From Bacteroidales bacterium (GTDB lineage: Bacteria; Bacteroidota; Bacteroidia; Bacteroidales; Lentimicrobiaceae): 64,000 nt of DNA. Position 1 is the first letter of the stretch. The number at the start of each line of letters is the position of its first letter. Shown in pieces: positions 52,201 through 62,828 of this stretch. The stretch spans positions 5,379 through 69,378 of the forward strand of contig JADJEQ010000047.1 of assembly GCA_016709025.1 (NCBI GenBank). Reading direction: 5' to 3'. Made by a program: the position numbers and the translations under genes. The notes under the pieces were generated by a model that was given only the letters and a program-made list of their open reading frames with translations, did no database searches and was not told where the DNA came from.

Positions 52201-53576
52201 GCGCGTTCTTCTGTTTGATCTCTGAACACCAGTACCACACCTGTTATTATGCCTTCATCATCTCTGATGGGGGCTCCGCTGTCGGCTATTGGGATCTCTT
52301 TCCCGTTTTTGGCTATCAGCAAGGTGTGGTTTGCAAGCCCCACCACTGAACCTTTCTTTAAAACTTTATCAATAGGGCTTTCTACCTTTTGGCGGGTTCC
52401 TTCATTCACAATCCGGAATACCTCTTCAATATATTTACCGACAGCATCCTTTTCAGTCCAACCAGTCAACTTTTCGGCAGCCGGATTCAGGTTGGTCAGG
52501 TTACCTGATTTATCGGTAATAATAACTGCATCACCGATACTATAGATGGTTGTCCTGAACTCTTCCTTTACCTGCAATAAGTGCTTATAAATATTACGCT
52601 GGCGAAAAGTGTACAGGAATGATAAAATAGCCGCGGTGAATAATAGAATAAATACAAGAAAGAGCATCAACAACCGGGCTTCCCTTATAGAGTCCTTGAA
52701 CAATTCTGCCTTATCGACTTTGGTTACCATAAACCAGGGTGTACCTTTCACTGCATTCAAATAGGCTAAAACATCTGCACCTCTGTAGTCCTTACCATCA
52801 AATGTACCTTCGTACCCCCCTGCAACTTTTACGGCTGGTATATCAGTGCTATTAAGCGAAATTCTCAGGTTTAGCGCGGAGTTTTTGTAGAACCTTAGTT
52901 CATTTAACATTAAAATACTATCGCCTTCTTTTCTGAGAAGTACAGTTTCAGAAGTACGGCCTTGATTTGGCCAGAATGACAACAAAGGATAAATAAAATC
53001 ATCGGGATTGAGGCGTAAAATTATAGCCAGCGGCTCCATTGCTTCAGTACCGGACAGTGGGGCAATAAAATCGAGGCGCACTTTGCCATTAAAATCGCTT
53101 TTATACAAGTCAGTGGAAATCACTTTTTTCTGAACAACTGATCGTCTGATAAAATCCATCAATTGCTTATCAAGCTGATAAGTTTCATCTTCAGTTGTAA
53201 AAAGAAGCATCCCATCACGATTTGTTATGATAACTTCGTAATAACCATGCTCTAATTTTAGCTCCACCAGGAAATTTCTGATTGCTTCCCGTTTCTTCTC
53301 ACTTTTGGTTGCATTTGCAGCAAAAACATCAGACAACAATCTGTTGTTTTGCGATAGAATCAAAGCATCCTCTAACTGATCGGTATACCATGCTGAGATC
53401 TGTGACTGTTTCAAAACAGCGATTGACCTGAGTTCGTTGCTTTTTTCGTTACGTGCTGCCAGAATTTCATTGTTAAAATAGGCATATGCGCCTATAATAA
53501 GTGAAGCAATGAACAGAACAACTGCAAAAGCAAGAATAATTCTTCCCCTGTGGTGACGAAATACGTTAATTTTCAT
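49203..53576 (-). CDS. Membrane-bound hybrid histidine kinase with six PAS domains
   Basis: A 1457-residue kinase. A first helix (residues about 13-33) and a second (about 300-325) enclose a periplasmic sensor domain of about 265 residues, probably of the Cache type (VIITNRDGMLLFTTEDE, DFIAPLSGTE). Six PAS domains follow (starting near residues 345, 470, 595, 720, 845 and 970), then HisKA with His 1103 (SHEIRTPMNGILGF), HATPase (GSGLGLAISKAYV) and a C-terminal receiver with Asp 1391 (VLMDIKMPVLDG). It should relay an extracytoplasmic signal plus cytoplasmic cues. Its partner is not adjacent; the receiver gene at 36336 or an AraC protein could serve, which is inference. Confidence 0.93.
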   Translation of the reverse strand: MKINVFRHHRGRIILAFAVVLFIASLIIGAYAYFNNEILAARNEKSNELRSIAVLKQSQISAWYTDQLEDALILSQNNRLLSDVFAANATKSEKKREAIRNFLVELKLEHGYYEVIITNRDGMLLFTTEDETYQLDKQLMDFIRRSVVQKKVISTDLYKSDFNGKVRLDFIAPLSGTEAMEPLAIILRLNPDDFIYPLLSFWPNQGRTSETVLLRKEGDSILMLNELRFYKNSALNLRISLNSTDIPAVKVAGGYEGTFDGKDYRGADVLAYLNAVKGTPWFMVTKVDKAELFKDSIREARLLMLFLVFILLFTAAILSFLYTFRQRNIYKHLLQVKEEFRTTIYSIGDAVIITDKSGNLTNLNPAAEKLTGWTEKDAVGKYIEEVFRIVNEGTRQKVESPIDKVLKKGSVVGLANHTLLIAKNGKEIPIADSGAPIRDDEGIITGVVLVFRDQTEERAHQAALQESELKYRTMFETSPQAMWFYDADTLAFLEVNNAAISHYGYSQEEFLSMTILDIRPEEDIPALIRDVDGTTESYNQAGVWRHKKKNGELMFVEIISHEVIFKNKAARHVLVNDITDRKKAVEALARAENYFRTLIEKAPDGIVLLNKDGKITYASPSAIRIFSDGDSFGIPDPNKATHPDDLPKVLSTIQQVIKDPTLTLTLEYRFNTNRGRYRWVESTFSNQLSEPGIESVIINFRDISDRKHAEIEQFKLLNIVEVSLNEIYVFNSGTLKFEYANSGALRNLGYTHDEMIQLTPLDIKTEYSAHDFNGLLQPLISGEKEKLVFTTTHKRKNGSVYPVDVNLQLYRDENSSVFYAVISDITERKLAESLLKESEFKFRTLFENHAAVKLLIDAETGIIADANEAAAKFYGYSRAELIGMGISQINTLDPEDLKKIINNVISSTQNHFEFRHRKKDGSVCDVEVYSSRTDISGRVYLHSIVHDITEKKRAEQQNRILIKSIEQSPVGILITDPEGFIEYANPKFTELTGYTKEEVTGKIPGILRSDENGHALHPDIWTALNNGQEWRGEYYDVRKNGEAYWENSVVSPITDQYGEVRNFVILKEDITSDKLILAELTDAKNKAEESDRLKSSFLANMSHEIRTPMNGILGFMDLLLDSGLTGDERNEYINIVKISGHRLLNTINDIIDISKIEAGQSRISRSACDVNMLMSDLYRFFKPEAEAKGIVMKFNELQHSAHNLVLTDTAKLESILTNLIKNALKFTRQGSIEIGCRSDDNLLNFSVTDTGMGIPKDKIDGIFNRFVQADTSLSRPYEGSGLGLAISKAYVEMLGGDIKVESEPGRGTSFNFTIPFRPVNETRKLVDEINTGKFTDLQKHIFLIAEDDTYSYSYLQKVLKSEKIQLLRALNGEEAVNICRGNPEISMVLMDIKMPVLDGYEATRQILAFRPGLPVIATTAYAFAEDRQKALSSGCVDYISKPLNKEKLMEIIYKHLR

Positions 53577-54218
53577 AATGAGAAACCGGTTAACAGAATG
53601 ATATGGCTCAATGAAATATTCCTCCGGGAAAATATTAATTCAAGTTCTTTAGAAATTGAACTAAACAAAAGTAATCAGAAAGAAGGCAAATGTAACTTAT
53701 TCCAGATTAATTGCCTGACAGAACTTTAATCTGGTCGGACAACACGTCCCACGTCCCACGTCCCTTCGAGAAGTAAGTGGTAAGAAGTAAGAAAGTAGTG
53801 AGTAATGAGTAGTGAGTAGTGAGTAGTGAGTAGTGAGTAGTAATGAGCGGTGACAGAAAGTAGGATGAGATAAGAAACCAGCAACCAGCAAACCAGCATC
53901 CAGCAACCAGCAACCAGTTGCAAAAACCAGCAATCGGCCATAGGTAGGGCTTGCTGAGAAACATCTATATACTTAAAAATAAAACAATTACAAGGTGAAA
54001 TATAGTTTTAGGTGCATGGAAATGTGGCAATAGCATAAAAAAACCTTGCACCTGGACTGCGAATTCCACATCTGTTTTAGCAGGGATAGCCACAGAGTGG
54101 CGCAACGTTGGTAGTAAATCATAGACTACGAGGATTTTAAGGTGCAGAGCACCGTAACGTAAAACGGTCTATGTTTTTTTCGGGTTTTTCAGCAGGCCCT
54201 TTTACACTTTCTTGCCGG
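53577..54218. repeat. Intergenic: AGTGAGT and AACCAGC tandem repeats
   Basis: AGTGAGTAGTGAGT units at 53790-53850 and CCAGCAA units at 53876-53932. The stretch 53940-54218 has no gene that I can support. Confidence 0.75.
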
Positions 54219-55356
54219 TTAATATTTATTTGGATCCCTGCTCAGGGTATACCCGATCGTCCATTCAAAGAAATCGGCTGAGCCTTTATGTGCCTTTATG
54301 GTTATCCCTGCAAAAAGGTTATTGTTAAACCTGTAGCGCAAACCTGCACGTTCGTAATACGGAACACTTTCACCATTGCCTTCATTACGTTTCATATAGA
54401 CCGCAAAGGCAAGCGGTACATACAAATGCTTATTGAGTGCCCATTCCCATGAACCGGCTACTGCAACCGACACGGAATTTGACAAGGTGGTTTCTGTGTT
54501 GTTTCTTGTTCCGGACTGGCCGGAGTAAAAGATATCAAGCCCTAAGCCAGCCCTGTATTTATAATTCAACGCCCTGAGCCAGTTTATCATTACTGCTGCT
54601 TTCAGGTAATTCGGTTCACCTTCAACATAATTCTTACTTCCGGCAGTAAAAGCAAAATTGAACTGATTATGCCGTTTAAAAGCTGGGATGCTTTTATTGC
54701 CCTCAAACGGAATGAACGGAACCGGCCTGTAGGCAACACTCAGCGAAAGAGGAATCAGATTTATTCCATAATTGGGCTTCCTGAATGATCCATTTGAAAA
54801 ATGGGTAAATCCAAGAGACAAACTGCTTGTCCATTTGGGCGTAATATGGTAATTCATCTGCAGTGCAAAGTTCACGTAGCAATTGCGGTATGAGCCGATA
54901 AAAATACCCTGTGGATTTGTAATTTCATCGTATGGATTGAAATTATAGGAGAGCCCGAACGAACCCATATACGACATGGTTATTTTCCGGTTTCGTTCAA
55001 AATTGACCGGCATGGTAAAGTAATAATACAGCGCATTGGGCTTGCCGATTGCATCCTGGTTAAAGGTGGAAGCATAAAATCCAATCCCCATGACAGGGAG
55101 CCTGTAAACCTGGTTGTATATATCCGTGTGATCGTTGAGACGAAAACCCAGCCGTAGCTCGAGGCCATTGTAATAGGAAGCATCGGCCAGCTGATCCCCG
55201 ATGTCAGTGCCATTGCCCAGCATTGTTCCCTGCTGGAATGACAGATTCCATTCTTTTGAAAACTTCTTAATTTTAAATCTTAAAAGCGTATCGGATTGCG
55301 CAATTGCGCCCGATATCAGGAGTATTTAAAATGATGAAAACCGACAGTGTCCGCAT
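54219..55356 (-). pseudogene. Acyloxyacyl hydrolase (PagL-like) with frameshift in the signal peptide
   Basis: The body (54219-55320) reads as a lipid A deacylase-like barrel of about 365 residues, with GFTHFSNGSFRKPNYGINL, which carries the His and Ser of the PagL-type catalytic motif. Upstream of the ATG at 55223 the same frame continues through SFQQ, LLRFKIKKFSKEW and ILLISGAIAQSD, a normal signal peptide, to a stop near 55332. A start at 55356 (MRTLSVFII) fits the missing beginning in another frame, so one small indel near 55330 breaks the gene. Translation could restart at 55223 but would lack a signal peptide. It overlaps the tail of an Omp85 remnant. Confidence 0.8.
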
Positions 55357-55742
55357 GTATTAAACAGTTTCGTATTATTATAAAAAGTCTCGGAAGCAGC
55401 CAGATAAAATCCACCTGAGTTCTTGCCAAATCCAAAATCAATTGAAAGGTTTGTGCGTGACCTTTTATCAGCCATTATAAGCAATCCGAATCCATAGCCT
55501 GGTTTCACTGAATCAAACAGACTCTGTATTTTAATTGGATTGCCGGCAATTGTCGCATTTACAAAAACCACTCCTCCAGGTACTCCTCCTTTTCATGACA
55601 AGGGAGAGCGGTATTCGCTTTCCCTTGTCACGAAATTGTTGCCCCGGCACCTGCCCTGCATTCTTAGCCCGCTAAGTCTCAATCGCCTAATTATCATAAG
55701 GGTAGGTATAAATTTAGTTCGAATCAGGTTATAATCATTCAT
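55326..55742 (-). pseudogene. Omp85-like barrel fragment (copy D)
   Basis: An in-frame stop (TGA, near 55596) interrupts a stretch reading MQGRCRGNNFVTRESEYR, then KGGVPGGVVFVNATIAG, VKPGYGFGLLIMADKRSRTNLSIDFGFG and LAASETF. The order matches the C-terminal barrel of the broken genes at 60.4-61.8 and 62.8-64 kb. Only the last about 135 residues remain. Confidence 0.75.
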
Positions 55743-55785
55743 TTTAGCCTTCCAATAATTTTCATTATTTTCAGACTACTTGTTT

Positions 55786-56844
55786 TCAAATCTTCAAACG
55801 AATGGCTTTGCTCAAGATAAGACTTTGCTTCCGAAGGGTTCCTAAGAGCAAAGCGATCCATCTTGTATCATTGTTTTGTTCGAGAAAGATTTTTAGTGTC
55901 ATGGTGATAGGAACAGAAAGAAACATACCAACGGTTCCGAATATAAAGCCCCAGAAAACCAAAGAAAGAAATACAACAAGCGTTGAGAGTCCTAAGCCCT
56001 TTCCCATAATTTTGGGTTCCAGTAAGTTACCAATGATATTATGGATTATGAGCAAGGCACCCAGTGTCCAGAGAGCGCCCCCAACGCCAAGTTGTACCAA
56101 TGCAAACAGCATGGTCGGGATTATAGAAATGACCGATCCGAAGTTGGGAATATAGTTTAACACAAAACCTATCATGGCCCATAGTACCGGATAATCGACT
56201 CCAATAAGCAAAAGTGATAAATAGATCATGACCCCGGTGAGCAATCCAACCAAAGTTTTGATCCAAAGGTATTGACGAATATTTTTAGTGATAACCGAAA
56301 AATAAGCAATGGACTCGCCTGATCCACCTACTATAGCATTGGCTTTTACAGGAAAACTATCAAATTCAGTCAATATAAATACAACGGTAAGTACTATGAG
56401 GAAGGTATTGCCCATCATACCAATTAAATTATTCAGCACATTTGCAGTAATGCTCAAAATCTTTTCAGGCTGAATTATCTTAGGTCCCTGTTCATTCTCA
56501 AACACATACCCATTGTCATGCAAATAACTGATACCTGAATCAAAAATATCAGAAAGTGATGATTCGTACTTTGAAACATTTGCCAGGAATGAAGTTATGG
56601 TGCCTCCTATCAATATGGTAGAAACAGTGAAAAAAACTATTAGTCCAAGAATTACCAGTACAATGGAAAGCCAGCCTGGCACTCCCTTTTTCTCAAACCA
56701 GGAGATAGGTTGTATGCAGATAATGCTGATGAAAAGCGCAAGCAGCATAGGAGTGATGATTGATTTTGCATAATACAGGCATGCCATAATGATAAATATG
56801 GCTGCCACAATTACAAATGGTGAATTTTCAGTTGATCTTTTCAT
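55786..56844 (-). CDS. AI-2E/PerM-family membrane protein (copy 2)
   Basis: A 352-residue intact member of the family at 24717-25844, with about eight helices: KSIITPMLLALFISIICIQPI near the N-terminus, FLANVSKYESSLSDIFDS in the periplasmic loop, and the conserved VLWAMIGFVLNYIPNFGSVISIIPTM and NLLEPKIMGKGLGLSTL, ending in a basic tail. Alone among its neighbours here it has an undamaged reading frame, apart from the PepSY-like gene. Upstream and downstream repeats are absent. No stress promoter was found. Confidence 0.88.
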   Translation of the reverse strand: MKRSTENSPFVIVAAIFIIMACLYYAKSIITPMLLALFISIICIQPISWFEKKGVPGWLSIVLVILGLIVFFTVSTILIGGTITSFLANVSKYESSLSDIFDSGISYLHDNGYVFENEQGPKIIQPEKILSITANVLNNLIGMMGNTFLIVLTVVFILTEFDSFPVKANAIVGGSGESIAYFSVITKNIRQYLWIKTLVGLLTGVMIYLSLLLIGVDYPVLWAMIGFVLNYIPNFGSVISIIPTMLFALVQLGVGGALWTLGALLIIHNIIGNLLEPKIMGKGLGLSTLVVFLSLVFWGFIFGTVGMFLSVPITMTLKIFLEQNNDTRWIALLLGTLRKQSLILSKAIRLKI

Positions 56845-57182
56845 AGAACTGTCTGCTCTTTTAATGTTTAAGTTTCTTTGAACAACCTGTTTTACTTTTG
56901 TTACTCATCTTTATTTTTAGTGAATAATGTCCGGGGAAAATAATCGGTTTCCTTTGAAATGATTGATAATACAGGATTACAGCCATTATTAACATCATGT
57001 ACCTCACTTTCTTTTTTTGAAACCAAACACTAACCCTGACTGCGGGATTAAATTGTTGCCCGACTGTCTGCCAGCCCAGGTGCATGTAAAGATTTCAAAT
57101 GTTTCAACGACCACAGCCTGTCCCGATGAAATCGGGAAATACCCTTTTTTCGCTTTAGCGTTTATACCTGCCGGCCATTTTA
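56845..57182. other. Intergenic, nothing assigned
   Basis: No convincing gene; a 74-codon minus-strand frame here has no signal or domain. No stress promoter element. Confidence 0.45.
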
Positions 57183-57632
57183 TTAATTGTCAATTTTTAC
57201 AAAATCACCATTTTTGTTGAATTCAAGTTCTAAGTCATTGTCCAGACTAATTTGTTGGTTTTTCCCATCTATTTCCCAGTCAGTTATTGCATTGTTTGGG
57301 TAATTTGTCGCAATGTATTTCCGTATTTTTTCAGGGATTACACTTTCAGGTAGTTTGGATTTTCCCTCAATGGCAATAATCTGATTTTTGTTATTAAATT
57401 TCAGTTCTGTTCCATCGTTAAGATTAATTTCATATTGTTTAGAAAACCCCAATCCTTCTGTATCTATTTCTGATTGAGCTACTGAGTGTTTTGGGAAATG
57501 AGTCGTGATGAAGCTCTTTATTCCGGAAGGGATTTGAGAATAAGGCACGACCTTGTCCTGAGCAGAAATAAATGTTGTAGCCATTGATAAAAGCAGGATT
57601 GCAGCACTTTTTACTAATTTCATTTTGTTCAT
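57183..57632 (-). CDS. PepSY-like (DUF2874) periplasmic protein
   Basis: A 149-residue protein with signal peptide MNKMKLVKSAAILLLSMATT to about SAQD, then two similar halves of about 60 residues. Each starts with a VPYSQIPSGIKSFITTHFPKH or LPESVIPEKIRKYIATNYPNN-type helix and ends in strands like YEINLNDGTELKFNNKNQIIAI and ISLDNDLELEFNKNGDFVKI. This duplicated layout is the PepSY-like / DUF2874 pattern found in Bacteroidota periplasmic proteins of unknown binding role. Its reading frame is intact. Confidence 0.88.
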   Translation of the reverse strand: MNKMKLVKSAAILLLSMATTFISAQDKVVPYSQIPSGIKSFITTHFPKHSVAQSEIDTEGLGFSKQYEINLNDGTELKFNNKNQIIAIEGKSKLPESVIPEKIRKYIATNYPNNAITDWEIDGKNQQISLDNDLELEFNKNGDFVKIDN

Positions 57633-57640
57633 TTTATTTC

Positions 57641-57844
57641 TTATTTTAATAAGCTACTCTGTTCAGGATTTTCGCAATCTCCTTTTTGTTTAATAATTGC
57701 GGGTTTATCAGTGAGGTCTCTTCTGTCAGCCCCGGTTCCATGAATAATTACCTCAATGCCTCTGAATATTTCAGCGAGCTCCTCCAGGGAGCAAAAGAGG
57801 TATTCCTGATCAGGAGTTTTGTACCGGTAGTCATAAAACCAGCT
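57641..57844 (-). pseudogene. Possible gene fragment without a start
   Basis: Minus-strand frame of 67 codons between a stop at 57847-57845 and the TAA at 57643-57641, reading TPDQEYLFCSLEELAEIF and HGTGADRRDLTDKP. It is compositionally protein-like but has no Met and no recognised family, so it may be a remnant of a broken gene or chance. Confidence 0.25.
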
Positions 57845-57971
57845 TCAGGCACATTTCCCCACTCCACCCGCGGGTCGTTCATGTCCTTTCCCACTCAGGT
57901 ATTCCATTTCGAAATGGCCTAACCGGCCAGTTCCTCCAATCATTGCTATTTTCGTAACTTATTGGATTTAT

Positions 57972-60299
57972 TTATGTTTTAACAGAATTGGGTTTAACTG
58001 AATCAAAAGTATTTTCATCAAAACGTTTAATGCCTGTCACAAGATGTACATCCTGCTGAGGATAAGGAATCTTAATTCCATGTTTTTCAAACTCTTCCAG
58101 TATAGTTAATAAAACACCGCTTGTTATGATTTTATCCTGTATATAATCTCCTATCCAGAAAAGCAAAGTAAATTCAATTGAACTTTCACCAAGTCTGCTC
58201 AGAAATACGTATGGAATCGGATCCTGTACAACTCCATTTTGTTTTCCAAGTATTTCATTCAGCAATCGCATTACAAGCTTAGCATCCGATTCATAGGCTA
58301 CTCCGATTATGATCTCTATCCTTCGCTTTTGATCCGATAAAGTCCAGTTTATTACTTCATTTGAAATCAGCTGCCCATTAGGTACAATTACCGCTGCTCC
58401 GTCAAAAGTTACAATGTTACTCGATCGGAGTCCGATTATCTTCACATTTCCGGTTAGTTCACCAACCTGAACCGTATCGCCGAGTTGAATTGGGCGTTCA
58501 AATAAAAGGATGAACCCGGAAACCAGGTTGTTAAAATATTCTGAAGCCGAATCCGATACCTACGCTCATAGCTCCAATAACAATTGTGAGCTTGTCCAAT
58601 GATATTCCGGCGGCATGTACTGCAAGCAAAAACCCACAGGATATAAGTACATACTTTACCATCATGGCAATGGAATGTGGCAGCCCATTCGAAAGCGGGA
58701 TCCTGCTTAAAATATCATCTTCCAGCAATACCCGTATAAGGTTGGCCAACATGATTGAGAGATAGATTACAAGAAAAAAATCAGGACAAAGTCCAGGAAA
58801 AACTGGCTGATCCAAGTTTTATTTCGGATGTAAAGAACAATCTGAGCTTTTCGTAGATATAATCCACAACCCTGAAATTTTTAACACAAGTATTATCCAG
58901 AAGAAAATTGCCAGAGCGTTCAATAGGTTAGTTAATCTACGTTTTATTGCCTCACCATGCAACCTGACAACGTTTAATTGCTGCCATTTTACCGAGTCAA
59001 ATCCTCTAACTAACATTCCATCCAGTAACAAGGCAGATATGAATAGTGCCAGCCCATAAAAAATATTGAAAAATACGGCACTGAGTACAATTTCAGTAAG
59101 GGTTATTCTACCTGTTAAATTCGAAATCAGGCCTGTGATGGCAAGGCGAGATGGAGTAAATGAATACAATAAATGCACTTTTATGTAATGGCTTTAATTT
59201 TACGGGCATGGTCAAAACGAAGAATAAATAATGTAGAAACACAATTTCGGCCAATGAAATTAATAAAGTAGAATTCTGTAAACAACAGTTTCGTTTGGAA
59301 GAACAACAACATCATGTAAAGAAATATCACGGTGCCGAAGGAATATAATAATACGTGATACCGTTTATTTAGTATTACGCTCATTAAGTGAATAAGGGGT
59401 AAAACAATGATATAAAAAGATATCTCGCGCAGCACCACCGGCCGGTTATGAAGTATGAGTAAGGAAAAGAAAAAAGTAAGTAAAAGTGCTGCACTCAGCG
59501 GATGAGACAATACTTTGATAAACATTTCTTTATAAAAATATCCATACCCTTGTTCTGTAAAATAATCCTTTTCTTAATCTATCAAACAGATACCCAAACC
59601 AGCGACAAGAAAAAACAGGAATATAAAAGCATTGACTCTTTCGTTAACGTATTTAGCTAATTCTGCAAATTCAGTCTGTTTCATGATCGCGAACGATTCA
59701 TGTATTTCTTTGCCATATCCGATCTTGAAATTCAGTTTAAAGAAGGGAGGGTGGTCACGCTCAAGTGCAGTAGCCTGCCTTTGAGCAATCAATGCTTTGT
59801 TTTTTTTCATTTCCTTGTCAATTTCAACACCAAGCGGGATGATTCTGTCAAGGATATCTAAAAGAAGGTTACTTTTATGTGCCAGCAACAATAAGGTAGA
59901 ATCGATAAACACCAATGATTCATTAAGTTTTCCAGGGGATAACTGAGTCAGGCTGTTGCTGGCCAGCTTTTCAGGGTGTTTTTCCATAAAAGGATTCTTT
60001 GGTAATTCATTCTTCAGGTTATCAACTGAGTAAAGTAAATCAGTGTAATCAGTCATGAGACCGCTGATCTTCTTCTTTTCCTGCGATAACTCAACCAGCC
60101 TGTTTTCCAGGTATCGTATATTTCCCGATTTATCAGATAAATTACTCGTATCGTACAACAAAGCATAAACGGATGCGATTACTTCCTTGTTTTTTGCGTC
60201 AATTGCTTTTATAGATTCATTCGAAATCAGTCCTTCGGTTTCACTCTTTATTCTTGTCTTCAGGGCCAGTGACTTATATGGAATTTCAGCTTTTAACAT
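57972..60299 (-). pseudogene. Mechanosensitive (MscS/MscM-type) channel, multiply frameshifted
   Basis: Five frames in order reconstruct one large channel: a coiled-coil periplasmic N-part (59574-60299, LKNELPKNPFMEKHPEKL), two pieces with membrane helices (59181-59525 and 58819-59178), the pore-lining helix region ending VIGAMSVGIGFGFRIF (58531-58815) and the MscS beta domain plus C-terminal alpha/beta part (57972-58445, VPNGQLISNEVINWTLSDQ). The sequence lost between pieces reads in other frames (for example RPIQLGDTVQVGEL near 58480). At least four indels are required. As written it cannot encode a channel. The intact length would be about 775 residues, typical of the MscK/MscM-like group. 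Confidence 0.85.
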
Positions 60300-60439
60300 A
60301 ATCAGGGGTTTCAGTCAATGTATCAACTTTAGCTGTTGGCATATTTTGCCCTTTTTAGCCATCAGGACTGTTCAGAATAAGAGCCAATTAGATAAAAGTA
60401 TATTGAATAGCCCGCATATCAGGTGATTTATTCCATTAA

Positions 60440-61764
60440 TACTAAGATTTGTACTTTTGCTATCATTACATAAGAGCTAAAAGTTTCAGAAGCAGATAAA
60501 TAAAACTCGCCCGATTTATCTCACATCCAATATCAATAGCAAGATTAGTCCGCGAACGTTTGTCCCCATGATTCTGAATCCAAAACCATATCCCGGTTTT
60601 ATGGAATGGAATAATTTTTCCGATTTTACAGGATTATCTGTAGTGGTTGCATTCAAAAACAGTACTCGCCCAATACCCCGCCTTCACGGTAATCGGAAGC
60701 GGTATTCAGTTTCGCCATAAAGAAAATTATTGCCCCGGAAGCGTCCCTGGGTATAGCCCCGCCCGCTTCGTCCACGCTGATCGTACGCAGTTGCCGGCAA
60801 CATTAAGTACGGGAATTCTCCATTGGTGGCAAAATTTCCCATTACCCAGAAAGCCAGTAAATGCCGGGGTCTTGTTTTGAAAAGAATGAAAACCTGGTAT
60901 TCTAACTGGTAAAGTTGGTGGCTGATTTATTACCCAAAATCTTCAACCCGCCGCGCCAGCTTATGGTTGCAAACATCCCTTTATAAGGATTGATCATATT
61001 ATCGCGCGTATCATAAACCAGGCTAAGATTTAAAGCTGATGAAAAATACTTGCCTGTATTAAATCCGTAATAGCTATTGTACACATAATGGCTGGTCAGT
61101 AAGGTATCACCTGGTGTCAGCCTCAGCTTTTCATCTTTAATTTTTGTAAAAGAATCAAAATTGTACCCTACTCCAAAAAATATATATGAGTCCCTTATTT
61201 CGAACGATACCGACTGGTTAAAGTTTTTGCAAGTTAAATTCCATAGGCTGTGATAAAGAATCCAAGGACGTTTCAATACCAGCCAGCCCGAATTGATAAT
61301 CAGTATTCCTCCTTCCAGGAAGTTGCCCAATCCATAGGTTGGTTGCGAAAATATCAGATAACGCCAGTCACCACTGATGAACATTTAGTGCCTTTGGTGT
61401 AAATATTATTCTTTAAAGAATAACTTCTGTCCTTTCAAGTGAACTGAGTACTACCTGAAAGAACAGAATAGAGTGAGCTACCCGGGAAGCTTTTTCGCAT
61501 ACTGCCCGGCAATCCAAGCATGAAACCGGTAGCAGGGTTGAAGCAACCAGGGATCAATAAAAGTGAACCTGACCCATCCGGTTTGATTTTAGTTTGTTTA
61601 TGTCGTGCCTCGCGAATTATCTGTGGTAAATCCTTCTGAACCCAGATTGCATCATTATTTATGTTTGGCGCGTCCTGGCCATAAGCAATGCTGTAAACAA
61701 AAATCAACAACGTAAAAGGAATTAACCTTCCAAAATGAATTATACAATTGAAGTATTTCCCCAT
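60440..61764 (-). pseudogene. Omp85-like barrel gene with several frameshifts (copy A)
   Basis: Starts with an intact signal peptide (MGKYFNCIIHFGRLIPFT... to AYGQ, ATG at 61764) and SLLLIPGCFNPATGF-type barrel entry, then shifts frame near 61435. It continues as 60902-61384 (EIRDSYIFFGVGYNF, VYDTRDNMINPYKGMFATISW), shifts again near 60900 (QGRFRGNNFLYGETEYRF) and again near 60700-60500 (SIKPGYGFGFRIM). It would have been about 420 residues. Copy D at 55326 and copy C at 62829 share the terminal segments. Confidence 0.8.
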
Positions 61765-61917
61765 TTTACAATTTGCATTTAGTCCGACTACAGGCTTAAA
61801 CTGAATAAAACCAAAGATTGGGCTCTCTTTTTGTTCCTCCTCAAAACAAATTCCGGGATATTGTAAACCGATGAAAAACAATTCCGGGATAAAGAATCCC
61901 AACCCTTGATATGGTTA

Positions 61918-62783
61918 CTATTTCTTTTCGAGCAATTTGAAGAACTGATCGAGTTGAGGCAAAATCACAATCCGGGTTCTGGTTGGCAGCTTTACCTTCA
62001 TTTGGTATCATTATCAGCTACAGGCTGAAATTCACCCCTTCCTGCTGCTGTTATATGAGCCGGATCCAGGCCATATTCTGTATGGAGCAATCGTGCAATT
62101 GTGGTTGCCCTTTTTACACTAAGATCCCAGTTATCAAGAAGGTCTCCTTTTTTCCTAAATGGAACATTATCTGTATGCCCCTCGACCATAAATTCAATAT
62201 TAGGCTGGTTTTTGCTTGCCCTTGCCCGCTTTCCCAAGCACAACTATAGCATGGTCGGTTACATCAAAACTTCCGCTTTTAAATAACAGCTTATCCGAAA
62301 TATCAATAAATACCACTCCTTTATCCACTTTCACATTGATATCCTTATCCTCCAGGTTACCTATCGCGCCTTTTAAATTCATCACCAGGGCCAGGTTGAG
62401 CGAATCTTTTTGTGCCAATGAAGCTTGCAATCCTTGTATGTAAGCATCTTTCATCCCAAGATTTTCCATCGACTTTTTAATACTCTCGGCCTGTGAACTT
62501 GAAATCACGGAAAGGTTCTCTAACTGTGTTAAAACCAATGTATTTTTTTCTTTCAGGTATGCTTTATCTTTGTTCAGATCAGCAATCTGTTTGTTAAGGT
62601 CCTCAATTTGTTTCTGGTAATTGGTTTTGTTGTTTCCCAGGTATTCAGGTCGCTCTGTTTCCTAGTACTGCTCATTAAGAGTTCCAAACTGAGCAACCTG
62701 TGCTTTGTACTTTCTCTGGCTTACACATGAGGTTCCTAAAAGGATGACTGACAGCCCGAAGGCTAAATAAATTTTCTTTTCAT
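61918..62783 (-). pseudogene. OmpA-family lipoprotein, frameshifted (paralogue of the gene at 31410)
   Basis: From the ATG at 62783 a signal peptide with a frame change (MKRKFI, then AFGLSVILLGTSC) and a premature TAG at about 62665 interrupt the N-terminus. Then QKQIEDLNKQIADLNKDKAYL and LENLSVISSSQAESIKKS continue in the coiled-coil region (62200-62538), a further frameshift near 62220 joins the OmpA domain (FMVEGHTDNVPFRKKG, LDNWDLSVKRATTIARLL), and a last one near 61995 precedes RTRIVILPQLDQFFKLLEKK. In total at least three indels plus one stop. The layout otherwise equals the intact lipoprotein at 31410. Confidence 0.85.
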
Positions 62784-62828
62784 GGTTTTTAGAATTTAGT
62801 TAGTAATTATTGAATTTTATATTTGTTG

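Noticed and set aside
57686..57922. 78-codon plus-strand frame
   Set aside because: Shadow of a minus-strand frame of equal weight and without signal or domain.
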